This document shows positions 13,901 through 24,571 of a stretch of 64,000 bases of DNA, one piece after another. Both the position numbers and the translations under genes were made by a program. This DNA comes from Kappaphycus alvarezii. Its lineage: Eukaryota > Rhodophyta > Florideophyceae > Gigartinales > Solieriaceae. The DNA is taken from NCBI GenBank assembly GCA_002205965.3, contig NADL03000756.1, positions 186,001-250,000 of the forward strand. The letters run 5' to 3'. The first letter of the stretch is position 1. The number at the start of each line of letters is the position of its first letter. The notes beneath the pieces were generated by a model that worked only from the letters and a program-made list of their open reading frames with translations, made no database searches and had not been told where the DNA came from.

Positions 13901-15129
13901 CTCTTGTTTTCGAAGTCTCATATTCATGAGGGAATGGTAAAATAAGAACGGGAGGCGAAATTATATGAAGGATTTATTTTTGTGAGAAATGGGATATATT
14001 GATGCGAGTTAGAGGAGTACGGTGATCTTTTTTTATTGGTTTTGAGTTATATATTTATAAAAGAAGTGTTGAGTCAAGTAGTTACAGATTAATTGGTGGG
14101 GCAATAGAATATATATCTTGAAAAGCATCCCAGTTAAGGTAAAAAATTACTTCCTAAGCAGATAACTTTTATAACTGGACCATTTGTATTCATTTTTAAC
14201 TTTTCAAAAGACCTTGATGCAAAAGGTGTCTTCTTCGAGAACTGGCTTGGACAAGAAAGTATAATTTATAATAAAGAAATAGCATGGAGCCGAATACCAT
14301 CCACATGGCTCAAAGCTTCGCTTCAATATTATTTTCAGCCGAATTTTTTTTACCATTGGATACATCTTTAGGTAACTTTATCCGATCAAATTAAAAAAGT
14401 CTTCAATAAATTCTAATAGGGTGGAAAAGGGGGTTCTTGAAGCAAGAAATAAAAAACTTTCGACAATTTGGGTATAAATAGCTCTTTGTGTTTTAAATTA
14501 TAGGTAGCACAGATAAAACGGAAACCCTGAGTTTTGCAGAATGTTTTGCGCAAATAAGCATTTTAGAAATATTTTATTTCGGTTATAATGATATTATGAA
14601 AAATTTCATGGAGAATAAAGTACTTGAAGAACAATTGGCTGACTCTGAGAATTTTAATTTCCCAAAATGTCCTAGGGTTGAACTGCGGTTCAACTTTATT
14701 TGGAAATAATGTAATACAATATAATATAAGAACTTTATATTTGGAAATAATATAAGCTGAACAAGCAATCTTTCAATCTTTAGGTTCCAGTTTAAATAAA
14801 ACTCAAGAAATTAAAAGATTAAATGAGTCTCCGCCTGATAAAAAGGGGTGAATATGTGTTTTTTAGTGATTAGAAAATTGGTGTGGGTAGATGCTTACTG
14901 TGATTGGAATCAAAAGTAAACATGCAGATTCAAGAAGCAAGGAAACCAGAAAAGGGCAAATTTTAGATTCAAAAGAAATATGATCAGGCCACCTTTCAAT
15001 TATAGTCTCACGTAAATAATGAAATTGTTGCACAAACCGAGTACTGACACTACGAATGTTCTCAAGGCTGACATAGATTTAACCTTCCCTTAATTTTTTT
15101 TATTATATAGAAAACCATACTACACAGCG

Positions 15130-15640
15130 TGAATTAATGTGATACTGGCTCGATTTGAAAAACGGAAAACTAAATATGTCAAAACGCCACCCTGGCAGGA
15201 ATGAGTTGATGGTGTAAAAAGCCTTTTGTGCTCACAAAAAGACAAAATTAGCGAATTTAAATTTTAGATTAACTGGAGGGAAGTACGTGAAGATTTTGCG
15301 GAAGGTATTGCTTGAATGATCTGGTGAAAGTTGCTCTTTTCATGGTTATTCCAGCAGCATAATGCTCCTGCAAACCCATCTAAGGTAGCTGAAAAGTGGG
15401 TTAAAAATCAAAGCATATCTGTTCTGGTGTGGCCAGCTCAGGGTTGGGAGCTAAACACGCTAGAAAATTTTAGGACATTCTGGCCAGGGCGTGTAAGTAA
15501 ATTTGAGGCATTTTACTACACTGTCGCGACTCATAGATTGCATCCCTGATTATTGGAACAAAAATGTCCAAATGTTACTGAAATCAATGTATAATCGCTG
15601 CAATGAAATCACTGCGAGCCAGGGCGGGTTGACAGATTAT
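15130..15640 (+). pseudogene. Tc1/mariner transposase, C-terminal remnant
   Basis: The plus strand encodes a degraded DDE domain. FQQHNAPAN stands where Tc1 transposases have FQQDNAPxH (second catalytic Asp replaced by His). It is followed by WPAQGWELNTLEN, the usual WPxQSPDLNPIEN (Glu kept), and a C-terminal QMLLKSMYNRCNEITASQGG resembling the closing SMPRRxxAVIxAxGG. Upstream residues near 15150 (RFEKRKTKYVK) belong to the same protein but carry stops. No terminal inverted repeats were found. The element is dead. Confidence 0.7.
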
Positions 15641-15852
15641 TCGTTGTGTCCAGCCATAGTTTTATTCGTACCCAGTAAAGCATATCGTGTCTCATAGCAA
15701 CGACATTTTTAGGAGTTATGCAATATTTTTCACCACGTCCCTTGAATCTGTATGCTTTGCTCGTTTATGTTAAAGGCTGTGCCTGGTGAACTGAAAATTT
15801 GGGGGTTGTTGTATGGAATCAGTCAGGAGTGCACTGCTCAGTACTGTACTGT

Positions 15853-16232
15853 AATGTTATTATATTCCTGGGATAGACAAGTGTATCAGAACCTGACGTG
15901 TGAGAGATAAGGCTCGCTCAGCTCTGAAATGTGTGGGCAGTGACGAGGATTCGGCACCAGGTCCCGGCTTACCTCCCTCCGCTCTTCGGACGGGGCCCGC
16001 AAACATTCCCTTTATATATTGTCCTCAATCATTGCGACTGCCCTACATCCTCACTGCTTCGCCCTTCAAGTCTTTTCATTCCTGTCTCCCAGGCTTTGAC
16101 GGCTATATATATCTCAGGCATTGCATTCATCGCATAATGCTAAGTAAACACGTACATGTTTCACTTCGGACTCAATCTGATCTTCGCATTATTCCAAGGT
16201 GTCCACGATCCACACGTGTATACAGATCTACA
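15853..16232 (-). repeat. 3' LTR of the copia-like element
   Basis: Aligns along its length with 21351-21729, sharing ACGTGTGAGAGAT, TTGCATTCATCG, GTAAACACGTAC and CACGATCCACACGTGT with scattered substitutions and small indels. Read on the minus strand the LTR starts TGTAGATCTG. Similarity stops abruptly after CAGATCTACA at 16232. Confidence 0.85.
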
Positions 16233-18150
16233 CTCCCCCAGTCGAGTGATACTCACCAATTCGACTTACATCTCATGGGATAAATATTCTTTCTCAGCTC
16301 TTCAGACTTCTCAAGAAGAGTTTCACTCCAAGTACGCAGCTACAGAACTCACTGTGTTCACTTGAGCAGTAACTTGATTTATATGATCGTTTCACTATGA
16401 GTAAGCAGCTACAGAACTCACTGGTTTCACTTGAGCAGTAACTTGATGTATATGATCTGAAACCCGTGTCGCTACAATTCTCACAACGTTAATTGCATCG
16501 CTTCCAAGTGCTGGCAGTGCCGAATATGTTCGACTTAATCTTCGTCCACGTTCAATCTCTATCGGTATTCAAAGCTCATTCATTACCTACCAAGTGTCTT
16601 TGTCGACCTCAAGACCAATTTCCATGTTCACATTCATGATTCTTGTTACCAACATATCGTTTAGCCTTTTCCACATGTTATTGTTCCTCTTTGTAAGTGC
16701 ATCCGATAAAATCTCAGTCCCTGGATCCATCGTAGATCATTTAGCTCCTTCCATTTCAAAGCTATTGCGAACTTTTGCACTGTTGCCTTAACGATACTAT
16801 CGCCCCTCGTGCAGAGTCATTATGGTACCCATAGAGCTTTACTATCAACATTCATCTCATGCTTGATAGGTGATGCCGGGAAGAGTGTGTTCATTGCAGT
16901 CTTAAAACACATACCACGATCATCTCCGGACTCTGCCGCAATAATTTCTGTGCCATATGATGAGTGGAATATGTGATGCTGTTTGCGAGAGGTCCAATCA
17001 ACGCTATGGAAGACATGTCACTCCCGATCCCATTCATGGACAAGATGCCCGTAAATATGCCCGATTGCCCATAGTCACGATCGTGTGGGTGTGACGCATC
17101 AGAAAACGTACAAAGGCATATAACTATAGGTCTCAATGCTTTCCGATATGCAGTTGGTGGGACAGTCTTCTCAAGTCGGCGAGCATTTGATTCGCTTCAA
17201 TCAATCTGAAACACGAGTCTGCCCACTCTTTGCTGCATCAATGAGACTACGCGGGCTGCCTATGGCAATAAGCATTCCCAAGATAAAGGGGTGCCAGCTA
17301 AGCTCCTAAATTGCATTACTTCTCCTGCAACCGCCATTGTAGTCATTTTGCGACGTGTCCGCGTCATGACAATGGGCTTGACTCTCCTCCAGTAACTCTC
17401 CATTGACAATGTGATGTCACCCGTCTTGTGAAACCTTTATGTCACATCCACCAAACTTGTACATAGGCCCATCTGTACCTTCCCGATCTCGAATCTCCAT
17501 GCAATTCATTGAGGAATGCGTCTATGTCGCCTACTTCTCCCGCAACTAGGAACATCACTTAGCTTAGCCACCATGAGTGATATCTTGTGTTGCTTTGTCC
17601 TCCGTATGAATAGTTGATTGACGCCGAACACTCGGCTCAGTCCTCCGTGAGTCAGCATCCATTCTTCGATCGCCAGCATCCATCGGCGTCCGGCTTCCAC
17701 TATGCATATGGTAATTTAACGATCTCCATAGCATATTCTTACTGTAATTGCCCCACCAGTACCATTCCCTCGGAGTCCTTACGAATATCTCCCTTTTAAT
17801 TGCCCGCTCTGTAAGTACTCGCCTTTAATGTCAGCCGATTTGATTTTAAATCCAGAAATGTGACTAGGGCCAGCATAGAGTCGTGCAACAGATAATTGGG
17901 CGTTCGATGAATCTTTGCGGATGTCGTCTTGTGATCATCTTCGTTCCATGAGGGCAGATCCTAGCTTTTCATCATACGTTCCGCTCTCATCTGTTTTCAC
18001 CTTATATACAACGTGTGATCCGACCACGTTCGCGTCACGGGCGATATCATGCTCATTTACTGAGATTCATGCATCAGCCCAATTGGAATTGTGTTCCGAT
18101 TGAAAAGCCTCATCGAGAATCCAATAAGGTACGATTCTAGCTTGTTTCTG
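16233..18150 (-). pseudogene. decayed 3' part of the copia-like pol (RT/RNase H region)
   Basis: By position this should hold reverse transcriptase and RNase H. Only short minus-strand fragments stay open (for example 17700-17506), and no catalytic YxDD box could be read with confidence. Stops occur in every frame, so this part is more eroded than the integrase. The assignment comes mainly from the flanking integrase and LTR. Confidence 0.4.
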
Positions 18151-18670
18151 CTAACCTGTGGGAGCTATTTGAGAGTGTATCTCTTCTAGCACCCTTGCCC
18201 TGTCGGAACTGAGAATATCGTTGACCTTCTGGGCCCTGTGACATCTTCTCGGGAAATACCAATATCGTTCTGTGCCTGTGGTTATTTCGTTCTCGCACAT
18301 GACCTCGTCTGTATCCACCCACTTTGTTCTGTCGTCATGCTCGCATTTTTCGTGGTGTATACCGAGTAGGACGCCGTCCATTTTCTCATCTTTGGATCCC
18401 TTGTCACTGTCACCCGGTTTTGTCCCAGGGTCGATTACTTGCTATCTGGGCCTGTTGGTGTAATTTGTCCTAGATCGCTTCTGTCCTAGTCATCTTGCGG
18501 GTAACCGACTTGAAATCAACGAGTTGATATTTGGCGATGTTCTGTGTTCTCGTCTGCACTCTCCCCCATCCGCCAACAGTCCTAACTCGTGTTCGAGAGA
18601 AATCCATGAGTTCCTGTGTAAGCTTGGATTTAGGGGCTAATCTTACGTCTTCATATGCTGGTTGCATGGG
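18151..18670 (-). pseudogene. post-integrase region of copia-like pol
   Basis: Open minus-strand segments at 18667-18470 and 18381-18151 follow the integrase in the same element. They are polar and charged, as in the linker between integrase and reverse transcriptase, but carry no motif I recognise. Frame changes separate them. Confidence 0.4.
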
Positions 18671-19099
18671 TAGCCCTTTATTTCCGCACCACAGTGAAAC
18701 GTCTGACTTCCAAATGGTGTGGGTGAGCTTGAACCACTTTAGCTGTCACCCTTTGTCTCTTTCGTTTTGTTTAGAGGTAGCGTCCACACGAAGACCTCAT
18801 CTCCAGTTCTGTACGCAGAATGTAGTGCGAAAACAAGAATTAGAATGCAGGCATTTCTGCAACGCACGGTGGCCGTTTGTTCTATGTGTGCATCGAGCAC
18901 ATCTTGAGGACGATCCTTGGGGGTATACCAAGTATTGAAGGCTGATGGCCTCGCACTAATTGGATGAACTCAAATTGCTAGAGCCGGAAAAGAAGTTGGA
19001 TATGAATAAAGAGCGATCTAGTGTCGTCTGTGCGTCTGCGTTAGAGTACTCATCATCCAATTTCTTCATAATTGCCTTCAATGTACGAATTTTCCATTC

Positions 19100-19617
19100 A
19101 ACTATACCTGTCTTGCTTACCATCTCATTGGGCGAGGTTTAAAGACGATCTGATGAAGTTTAAGCATTCTTGAGAGGGATTTCTTGTTAAATTCATCATC
19201 AGCGGACATGTATTTTGGTGCACCATGTCGGAGGATCCAATATCTCCAAAGGTGGTGGCTGATGGTGTCAGTCGTCCTAGAGCATGCCATTGCTGCTTCT
19301 GTGTAACGAGTACCTGTGTCAGTGAAGAACAATATGACCCTATTCATTCTCTATATCTCTGTGAATGCAAAGTCCACTTGTAGCTCCATGTTAAATCCCT
19401 CATTCCGTAAGTTAAAGATATTTTCCGTGGGTTTCGGTTGTCCGTTCGATGTGCAGATGCCACAAGCATCATTTAGTTTGTGTATTGTGTTCTCGAGCAT
19501 CGTGGTCAGAATCCCGGCTTGTGTACATATTGATTTCACTTGGTCTGGGGATGCGTCGGTGAGTCTGTGTATCCTTTTTGCAAAGATCTTGGGTGATCTA
19601 TTCGAGCGATTCCACAA
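19100..19617 (-). pseudogene. copia-like integrase
   Basis: The frame from 19617 contains a His...Cys-x2-Cys zinc-binding remnant (HKLNDACGICTSNG), then the core: MELQVDFAFTEI with the first Asp and, after a frame break at 19350, VILFFTDTGTRYTEA and YMSADDEFNKKSL with the second Asp. The third acid would lie in the GIVEWKIRTLK-like continuation below 19117, in another frame. It would insert the cDNA copy of the element. At least two frame breaks make it non-functional as read. Confidence 0.7.
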
Positions 19618-19703
19618 TCATGAGGACATCATTGATGTGACATATCCACTTGTCCTTGGAACGATAGGTACCTCACAGACGTACATATTCTTCATTTCTG
19701 TGT

Positions 19704-19943
19704 TCAGTGGAGATGTAAGTCGAGAAAATGGTGGAGACAAGTCAAAATATCGTTTAAAACAAGAAATGGATCTACAGAGACGTTATTTTGTATAGCGTAT
19801 CGACCGACGTCTAGGCAAATGATAACAGAAGAGTCCCCAGGGACGATGTCAAACACTAGGCAGCATGGTGAGTTTTCGTTGTCAAAAGTAGTAACTTCCC
19901 AAATTGCAATGACAGAAACCAGATTCAGCCCTGTTATCCCCAT
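19704..19943 (-). pseudogene. retrotransposon aspartic-protease-like segment
   Basis: A minus-strand frame between gag and integrase contains CLVFDIVPGDSSVIICLDVG, close to the FxIVPGxxPLLIGLDV strand at the end of retropepsin domains. The catalytic D(T/S)GA box is not visible in this frame, so it is truncated or shifted. Confidence 0.5.
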
Positions 19944-20087
19944 CCGTGAACTCTACTTTCCGACTGAAACGACGTCTCAAAAGGATTTCCCATCAAGTCA
20001 CACAGCCTTATTGCGCTATTGATACCTGTTGTCGAGCGGGGTGACCCAGGGTCATAGATCGGGTTTACATCCATGCTCAAAACTTAA

Positions 20088-21324
20088 TTAGCAAAGAATA
20101 ATTTTTTTGACAGGATTGCTGTTACCCTGGTCTTCCTGGTCTGAGTCCGAGTCCTGGTCTTTTGCACTGAAATTATTCGGGAGGGAGTGATCTTTGTTGT
20201 GGTATTTCTTTTGAATCAGACGTCTATACTTCCCAGTCTTTCCGAAGAGGGGACATTGTGCGTCGCGAGCATAGTGCACTTTCTGTCCACATGCATAACA
20301 ATTCGAATTTCTTCTGCCGCCTGTTCGCAATCCGACCCTTCCATTAAAATCCCGATACCTTGAATAGCTTGAACGTTTTCGTGGAAAAGAAATCATGTTC
20401 CCAGTGACCTTTGGCGGGTTTCATCTTGAAAGAGTAAAGCTTTACTATTACTTTTACCGCTCCCCGTCTCGGTTGAGCGAATGTTCTTCAATGAATCTAT
20501 CTCAATGAATCTATCTCATCCTCGGGACTGAGTTTCAGGTTGGAAGTCTCCTCTATACAGTTTTTAGTTGCCTTTTGCATCAAACCAACCACTTTTAAAC
20601 TCGCGTCCTTTACTTTCTGGTGAATTCCTTCTAATGCTTCCCTTGATGGTTCATTTCCTTGCGGTAAGGTTGACGCTTCTACTGCGGACTCTAGTATAGA
20701 CTTTACAATGAGCATCTTATGCTTGTCTACGATGTTGTTCGCTGGTTCTGGCCTTGACAACTCTGCAGCCTTGTTGATAAGTATTGTAAGAATGTTGTTG
20801 TATATTGAATCTCCCAACCCTGCATTCTCTAATAATATCAGCGCGGTTTGTTGCTTATCATCTTGAGTTGGTATAAAGTCAAATGCATTTAAACGGTTCC
20901 GTGCCACGCCGCAAAACCGCTCTGCAAACACGGCGTATGACTCATCACCTGCCCTCTTGCAGTTAAACACCTGTCGACCGAAATTAATAGCCCTTCTCGC
21001 GGAGTATGTAGTAAAATCCTTTGCAACAATCTTCAGTATCTTCTCAATAATATCTTAACGATCATTAAAGGTTCTGTTTTCATCCCTATCTTGCGGATCC
21101 AGCGAAATATTGCTGTTCATAATCTCAGAATCCATTACTCTTTGGTACACTTCATCCATTTCTGCATACAAAGCATGAGCATATCCATTTGGTATGCCTC
21201 TTGCACGAGAGTCTCCACTATATGAGAAAACTTTCACCCTACTCATCCATATGCGAACCTTTCCTCGGTACTCGAACTTGCTAGTGGTCGCTTTTAGCCT
21301 CGGTTCCTCAACGAGACTGGCCAC
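20088..21324 (-). pseudogene. copia-like gag with zinc knuckle
   Basis: Gag starts at ATG 21324, only 27 bases inside the 5' LTR. Three open pieces follow in order: 21324-21055, 20970-20497 (helical, with SYAVFAERFCGVARNRL resembling gag capsid helices) and 20396-20088. The last is basic and carries CYACGQKVHYARDAQC, a CCHC knuckle with a slightly long last spacing, then an acidic DSDSDQEDQ tail. Stops between the pieces make it a pseudogene. It would package element RNA in virus-like particles. Confidence 0.65.
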
Positions 21325-21350
21325 TCAGGCCTCAGATCCCTCTGGGCCTA

Positions 21351-21729
21351 TAACTATTAGATTCCTTGGATAAGCCTGTGTATAAGAACCTGACGTGTGA
21401 GAGATGAGTCTCGCTCACCTCTGAAATGTGTGGGCAGTGAAGAAGATTCTGCACCAGGTCCCGGCTTGCCTCCCTCCGCTCTTAGGAGGGGGCCCGCAAA
21501 CATTCCCCTTATATCTAGTCCTCAATCATTGCGGCTGCCCTAAATCCTCACCGCTTAGGCCCTTCAAGTCTTTGCATTCATGTCTCCCAGGCTTTGACGG
21601 CTACATGTATCTCAGGCATTGCATTCATCGATAATGCTAAGTAAACACGTACTTGTTTCACTTCGGACTCAATCTGATCTTCGCATTATTCCAAGGTGTC
21701 CACGATCCACACGTGTGTACAGATCTACA
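21351..21729 (-). repeat. 5' LTR of the copia-like element
   Basis: Partner of 15853-16232. It ends in CAGATCTACA at 21729 before unique sequence ACTGTACAATG. No convincing tRNA primer-binding site could be read in the short gap before the gag start. Confidence 0.85.
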
Positions 21730-21862
21730 ACTGTACAATGAAGTACGTACAACAGCGGGAAATGCGTGGGTGGTTAATTTTTGAAAGATATCATTGCTGT
21801 TATCCCGCGTCTTAGTGTGTAGGGTAGCCTCTACTGTACAAAGCTTTGTGGACAAAAAGAAA

Positions 21863-21896
21863 TCCTACTGTACTGTAACTGTACAGTACAGTAGGA
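21863..21896. promoter_or_regulatory. perfect 14-bp inverted repeat made of the TACTGTAC motif
   Basis: TCCTACTGTACTGT at 21863-21876 is followed after six bases by its exact reverse complement ACAGTACAGTAGGA at 21883-21896. It could be a paired binding site for a dimeric protein or a hairpin. A further motif word, GTACTGTACAGTAGA, lies near 22035. Confidence 0.8.
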
Positions 21897-22094
21897 AAAT
21901 CTGCGCACATTTTTATACCAAAACATAATGATTGGTCAGATTTTTTTTCAAATCAGCCAATCAGTGCCCTTGAATCTTGCTACTGAGGGGTGTGCTCAAT
22001 TGCCTTTTCGGGTAACGGCACTCCGCCATAATGTCGTACTGTACAGTAGATATTTACACCTGGACTGTTTGGGGATACTGTAATGGCTCAAGCC

Positions 22095-23040
22095 TCAGAG
22101 TGCTCTACGACGCATCAGACTCCACTTCAGGGGTACCCAAATCCCGGCGAAAATTGAAGGGAAAGAACTTTTCAATGGGCGACTGACAAGAGAGGGGTTG
22201 CTCAACGGGTCAAAGTTAAGGGAATTGAGGACGGAGCTCGGAACGGGTACTGGTTCATCAAGGATGGGGGGTGGGCGACGGGACAATTTGCGCTGAATGT
22301 CACGGATCTTATTCTGGTGAGCGATCTGGGGTGCAGCCTCAATGACTTGGACGGCCCTCGCGCAACTAGTAGATTGAAAGGTAGAGACGATATAGATTTG
22401 GAACGAGAAGCGGGACGTGTTGGTCGCGTACGGGGTAACATGGGGTTGGAGTACTTGCGGATGAGGACGGGGACCTCGAACTCCCATCCATGTCCGGCAT
22501 GGTGGATGAAATAGACAGCGAGGATATTGCGATTACGATTGCGGTGATAGAGACGGACGGAATGAGCGGGAGGGGCAGAGGACTGCGATGTGGTCGCTGG
22601 ACACATGCATTAGGTTGCGGCAGTGGTGACAAGTAGTTGTTGGGCGCTCATGGAAGCCCGGCCGGACGGGGTACGGTTGAATCATAAAGGTTGCGTGGGT
22701 GGCGGGAATGATGGTTGCATTGGTTCATCGGGCGGGTGGTAAGAAGGTGGCCAGGCTGTTCCAGAAAACGAGGCCACAGAGGCGGAGGCATACGTCATCG
22801 ACGCCGCATTGGGAGTGAACTTGGAGCGGTGAACAGGAAGGAGTGGATACGAGGAGTGGCGAGGGCGAGGGGGGAAATGCGATTACGCGGGATTGGAATT
22901 TGGGCCGCCGAGCAGCGTGGAGGTTGGCGGCGACGGCGGCATAGTGGGAGGGTGGAACGGTGGTGTAGCGGAACCAGCTGCCTCAAGGTGAAACGACGGG
23001 CAGGTTTATGCGCACTCCTGACCCCCCGAGACGATGCACT
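22095..23040 (-). CDS. unrecognised protein, frame-disrupted
   Basis: Minus-strand coding potential is suggested by protein-like stretches in changing frames: a Pro-rich part near 22850-22690 (SYHPPDEPMQPSFPPP), ILAVYFIHHAGHGWEFEVPV near 22520, and a helical segment with AVQVIEAAPQIAHQNKIRDI near 22330, ending at the stop at 22095. Composition is GC-richer than the flanking retrotransposon. I do not recognise the family. Start and exon structure are uncertain; each frame change looks like one base. Confidence 0.3.
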
Positions 23041-23208
23041 GAGCGAATACTCGCATTTGCTTAGGCAGAAGTAAAGAAGAGAGTCCTGGAGCAATCGACT
23101 GCAGCCTGCGATCACAAGTGTCAGAAAGCCATTGGCACAAAACTAAATGAAAACCGCAGCTAGAGTCAGTATGGAGCGTTGCCATTCCGCGGGTCTTAGT
23201 GGGATAGT

Positions 23209-23230
23209 TCACTGTACTGTACAGTACACT
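23209..23230. promoter_or_regulatory. TACTGTAC motif upstream of the aldolase gene
   Basis: CACTGTACTGTACAGTACAC lies about 170 bases before the ATG at 23396. Confidence 0.5.
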
Positions 23231-23395
23231 TGAGTTTTTTTGGGTTGCAACTCTTATCGCCACGAGACTGATCTTATTTATGATCATCTGTTGATGTCAA
23301 GAGAAGGGCTGGCCAAGACGATTACAGAATTGCGCACGCGGGCATCAGTCAGCAAGGTAGTTGGAGGCAGTCGTCTAAACGCTTGTGACAAAACC

Positions 23396-23875
23396 ATGCC
23401 AACGCAACTGGACAAGCTATTTATACGCGGGCTACGGCTGTACGGGAGACATGGGGTGCATGCGGCGGAGAAATCGCTCGGGCAACAGTTTCTGGTGGAT
23501 ATCGAATTACAGGCCGATTTGAGTCGGGCTTGTGTTAGTGATAAGTTTTCGGATACGGTGGATTATGTCAAGGTTTTCGAGTTGGCGAGTCAAACGGTGC
23601 AGGGGGAGGCGAAAAACCTGGTGGAAAAGGTGGCCGGTGATATTGCGGCGGGTGTGTTGAAAGAGGTGGGGGGTGTGCAAAGGGTTAAGGTGCGTGTCAT
23701 GAAACCATGTGTTGCATTGCCGGCTGTGGTTGACGGTGTTGGTGTGGAGATAGAAAGGGAAAGAACAAACATATGCGGACTGAAGGTTGAGGTGGAATTT
23801 TTAGTTGCAAATCTGAATCGCGTGGCATTGAACCGAGATAAACGAAAGTGCGGATCCTTTCAAGCATTTTTTTAA
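23396..23875 (+). CDS. folB: dihydroneopterin aldolase, stand-alone
   Basis: One uninterrupted frame encodes a complete FolB/DHNA domain that cleaves 7,8-dihydroneopterin to 6-hydroxymethyl-dihydropterin and glycolaldehyde in folate synthesis. From ATG at 23396 (159 aa): LFIRGLRLYGRHGVHAAEKS carries the substrate-site Glu (E25); TVDYVKV holds the conserved Tyr (Y57); LVEKVAGDIA follows (E77); VRVMKPCVALP holds the catalytic Lys (K103). About 40 residues follow the core, longer than the usual ~120 aa. An in-frame ATG at 23294 would add 34 non-conserved residues and is less likely. In most studied fungi this activity is part of the trifunctional FOL1 protein; here the next gene is BCD1, so the domain stands alone. 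Confidence 0.8.
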   Translation: MPTQLDKLFIRGLRLYGRHGVHAAEKSLGQQFLVDIELQADLSRACVSDKFSDTVDYVKVFELASQTVQGEAKNLVEKVAGDIAAGVLKEVGGVQRVKVRVMKPCVALPAVVDGVGVEIERERTNICGLKVEVEFLVANLNRVALNRDKRKCGSFQAFF

Positions 23876-23997
23876 AATTATTTTTTGCTCATTTCCATTG
23901 CTCTTGTCAATACAGCAGCACACACCCACCCGGTGAATGCTTGTAACAAACAAAAAAATATTGAATACTAACATTAAATCCCAACTGCAAATTTTCA

Positions 23998-24065
23998 TAC
24001 AGTACTGTACTGTACTGTAGCTAGCGGAAGCTTGTACCGATGCCAGAATTTTACCGTACTGTACC
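23998..24065. promoter_or_regulatory. TACTGTAC motif cluster between the aldolase and BCD1
   Basis: CATACAGTACTGTACTGTAC begins near 23998 and CCGTACTGTACCC lies near 24055. The cluster sits about 120 bases after the aldolase stop and about 500 bases before the BCD1 start. Confidence 0.5.
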
Positions 24066-24139
24066 CATCTATTTGCAGGAGAATAGAGTGCTGCACGCAT
24101 CGTACCGCTATTGCCGGCCTCGCCTGTACATTGCTCTAC

Positions 24140-24571
24140 AACATTTCGGCGTCATCAACCTCACCATCGCACATACTTTCCCCACAAAAATCCTTTGCTC
24201 CAAATTTCCCTCCCTCTTCTTTCCCGCCCATATATCTACCACCCTCGCTTCAACTCCACACAATTTCCTTCTCTTTCATGCAATTGAATCACACACGCCA
24301 CCACAATCCCACCATCCATACCCTCGATTCCTGATCCCTGCTCTCCCAACCGTTCTGGCCAACTCTTCGTCCACCACCCCCATCTCAGTCACCTCCACCT
24401 CCACCTTCATACCCACTCCTCCCATCCGCTTACAGCTATTCTGCCTCTCACCAAAGTCCTGTCCAATCCTCTTCCACTCTCTCACCACTTCTCGCTGACA
24501 TTCGCTCCACGCACTTTCATTCATCTTTGCTCCTACTTTTCATTTATTTTGTCTCCATCCTACCACTCGTC
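24140..24571 (+). promoter_or_regulatory. pyrimidine-rich leader of BCD1
   Basis: About 430 bases before the BCD1 ATG are strongly C/T-rich on the coding strand, typical of fungal core promoters and 5' leaders. ORFs on both strands here (plus to 24498, minus from 24524) are low-complexity and are not called as genes. Confidence 0.5.

Larger units (their letters stand above)
3170..14870. other. AT-rich gene-free region
   Basis: Nearly 12 kb of AT-rich sequence with no ORF above about 120 residues and no recognisable domain on either strand. Homopolymer A/T runs and scattered stops in all frames suggest old, decayed DNA, perhaps former transposons or heterochromatin. Isolated motif words occur at 3320-3395 and 10827-10975, and a 91-base tandem duplication at 9445-9626. 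I see nothing else in it. Confidence 0.6.
15853..21729 (-). mobile_element. copia-like LTR retrotransposon, degenerate
   Basis: Two similar ~380-bp direct repeats bound 5.1 kb containing, in minus-strand order, gag with a zinc knuckle, an aspartic-protease-like segment, an HHCC/DDE integrase and decayed downstream sequence. Integrase preceding the reverse-transcriptase part is the Ty1/copia order. All genes carry stops or frame breaks. The bases ACTGT occur on both sides (15848-15852 and 21730-21734), a candidate 5-bp target duplication. Confidence 0.75.

Noticed and set aside
24040..24524. 152-residue plus-strand and 82-residue minus-strand ORFs upstream of BCD1
   Set aside because: Both come from the pyrimidine-rich leader and overlap each other; no recognisable domain in either.
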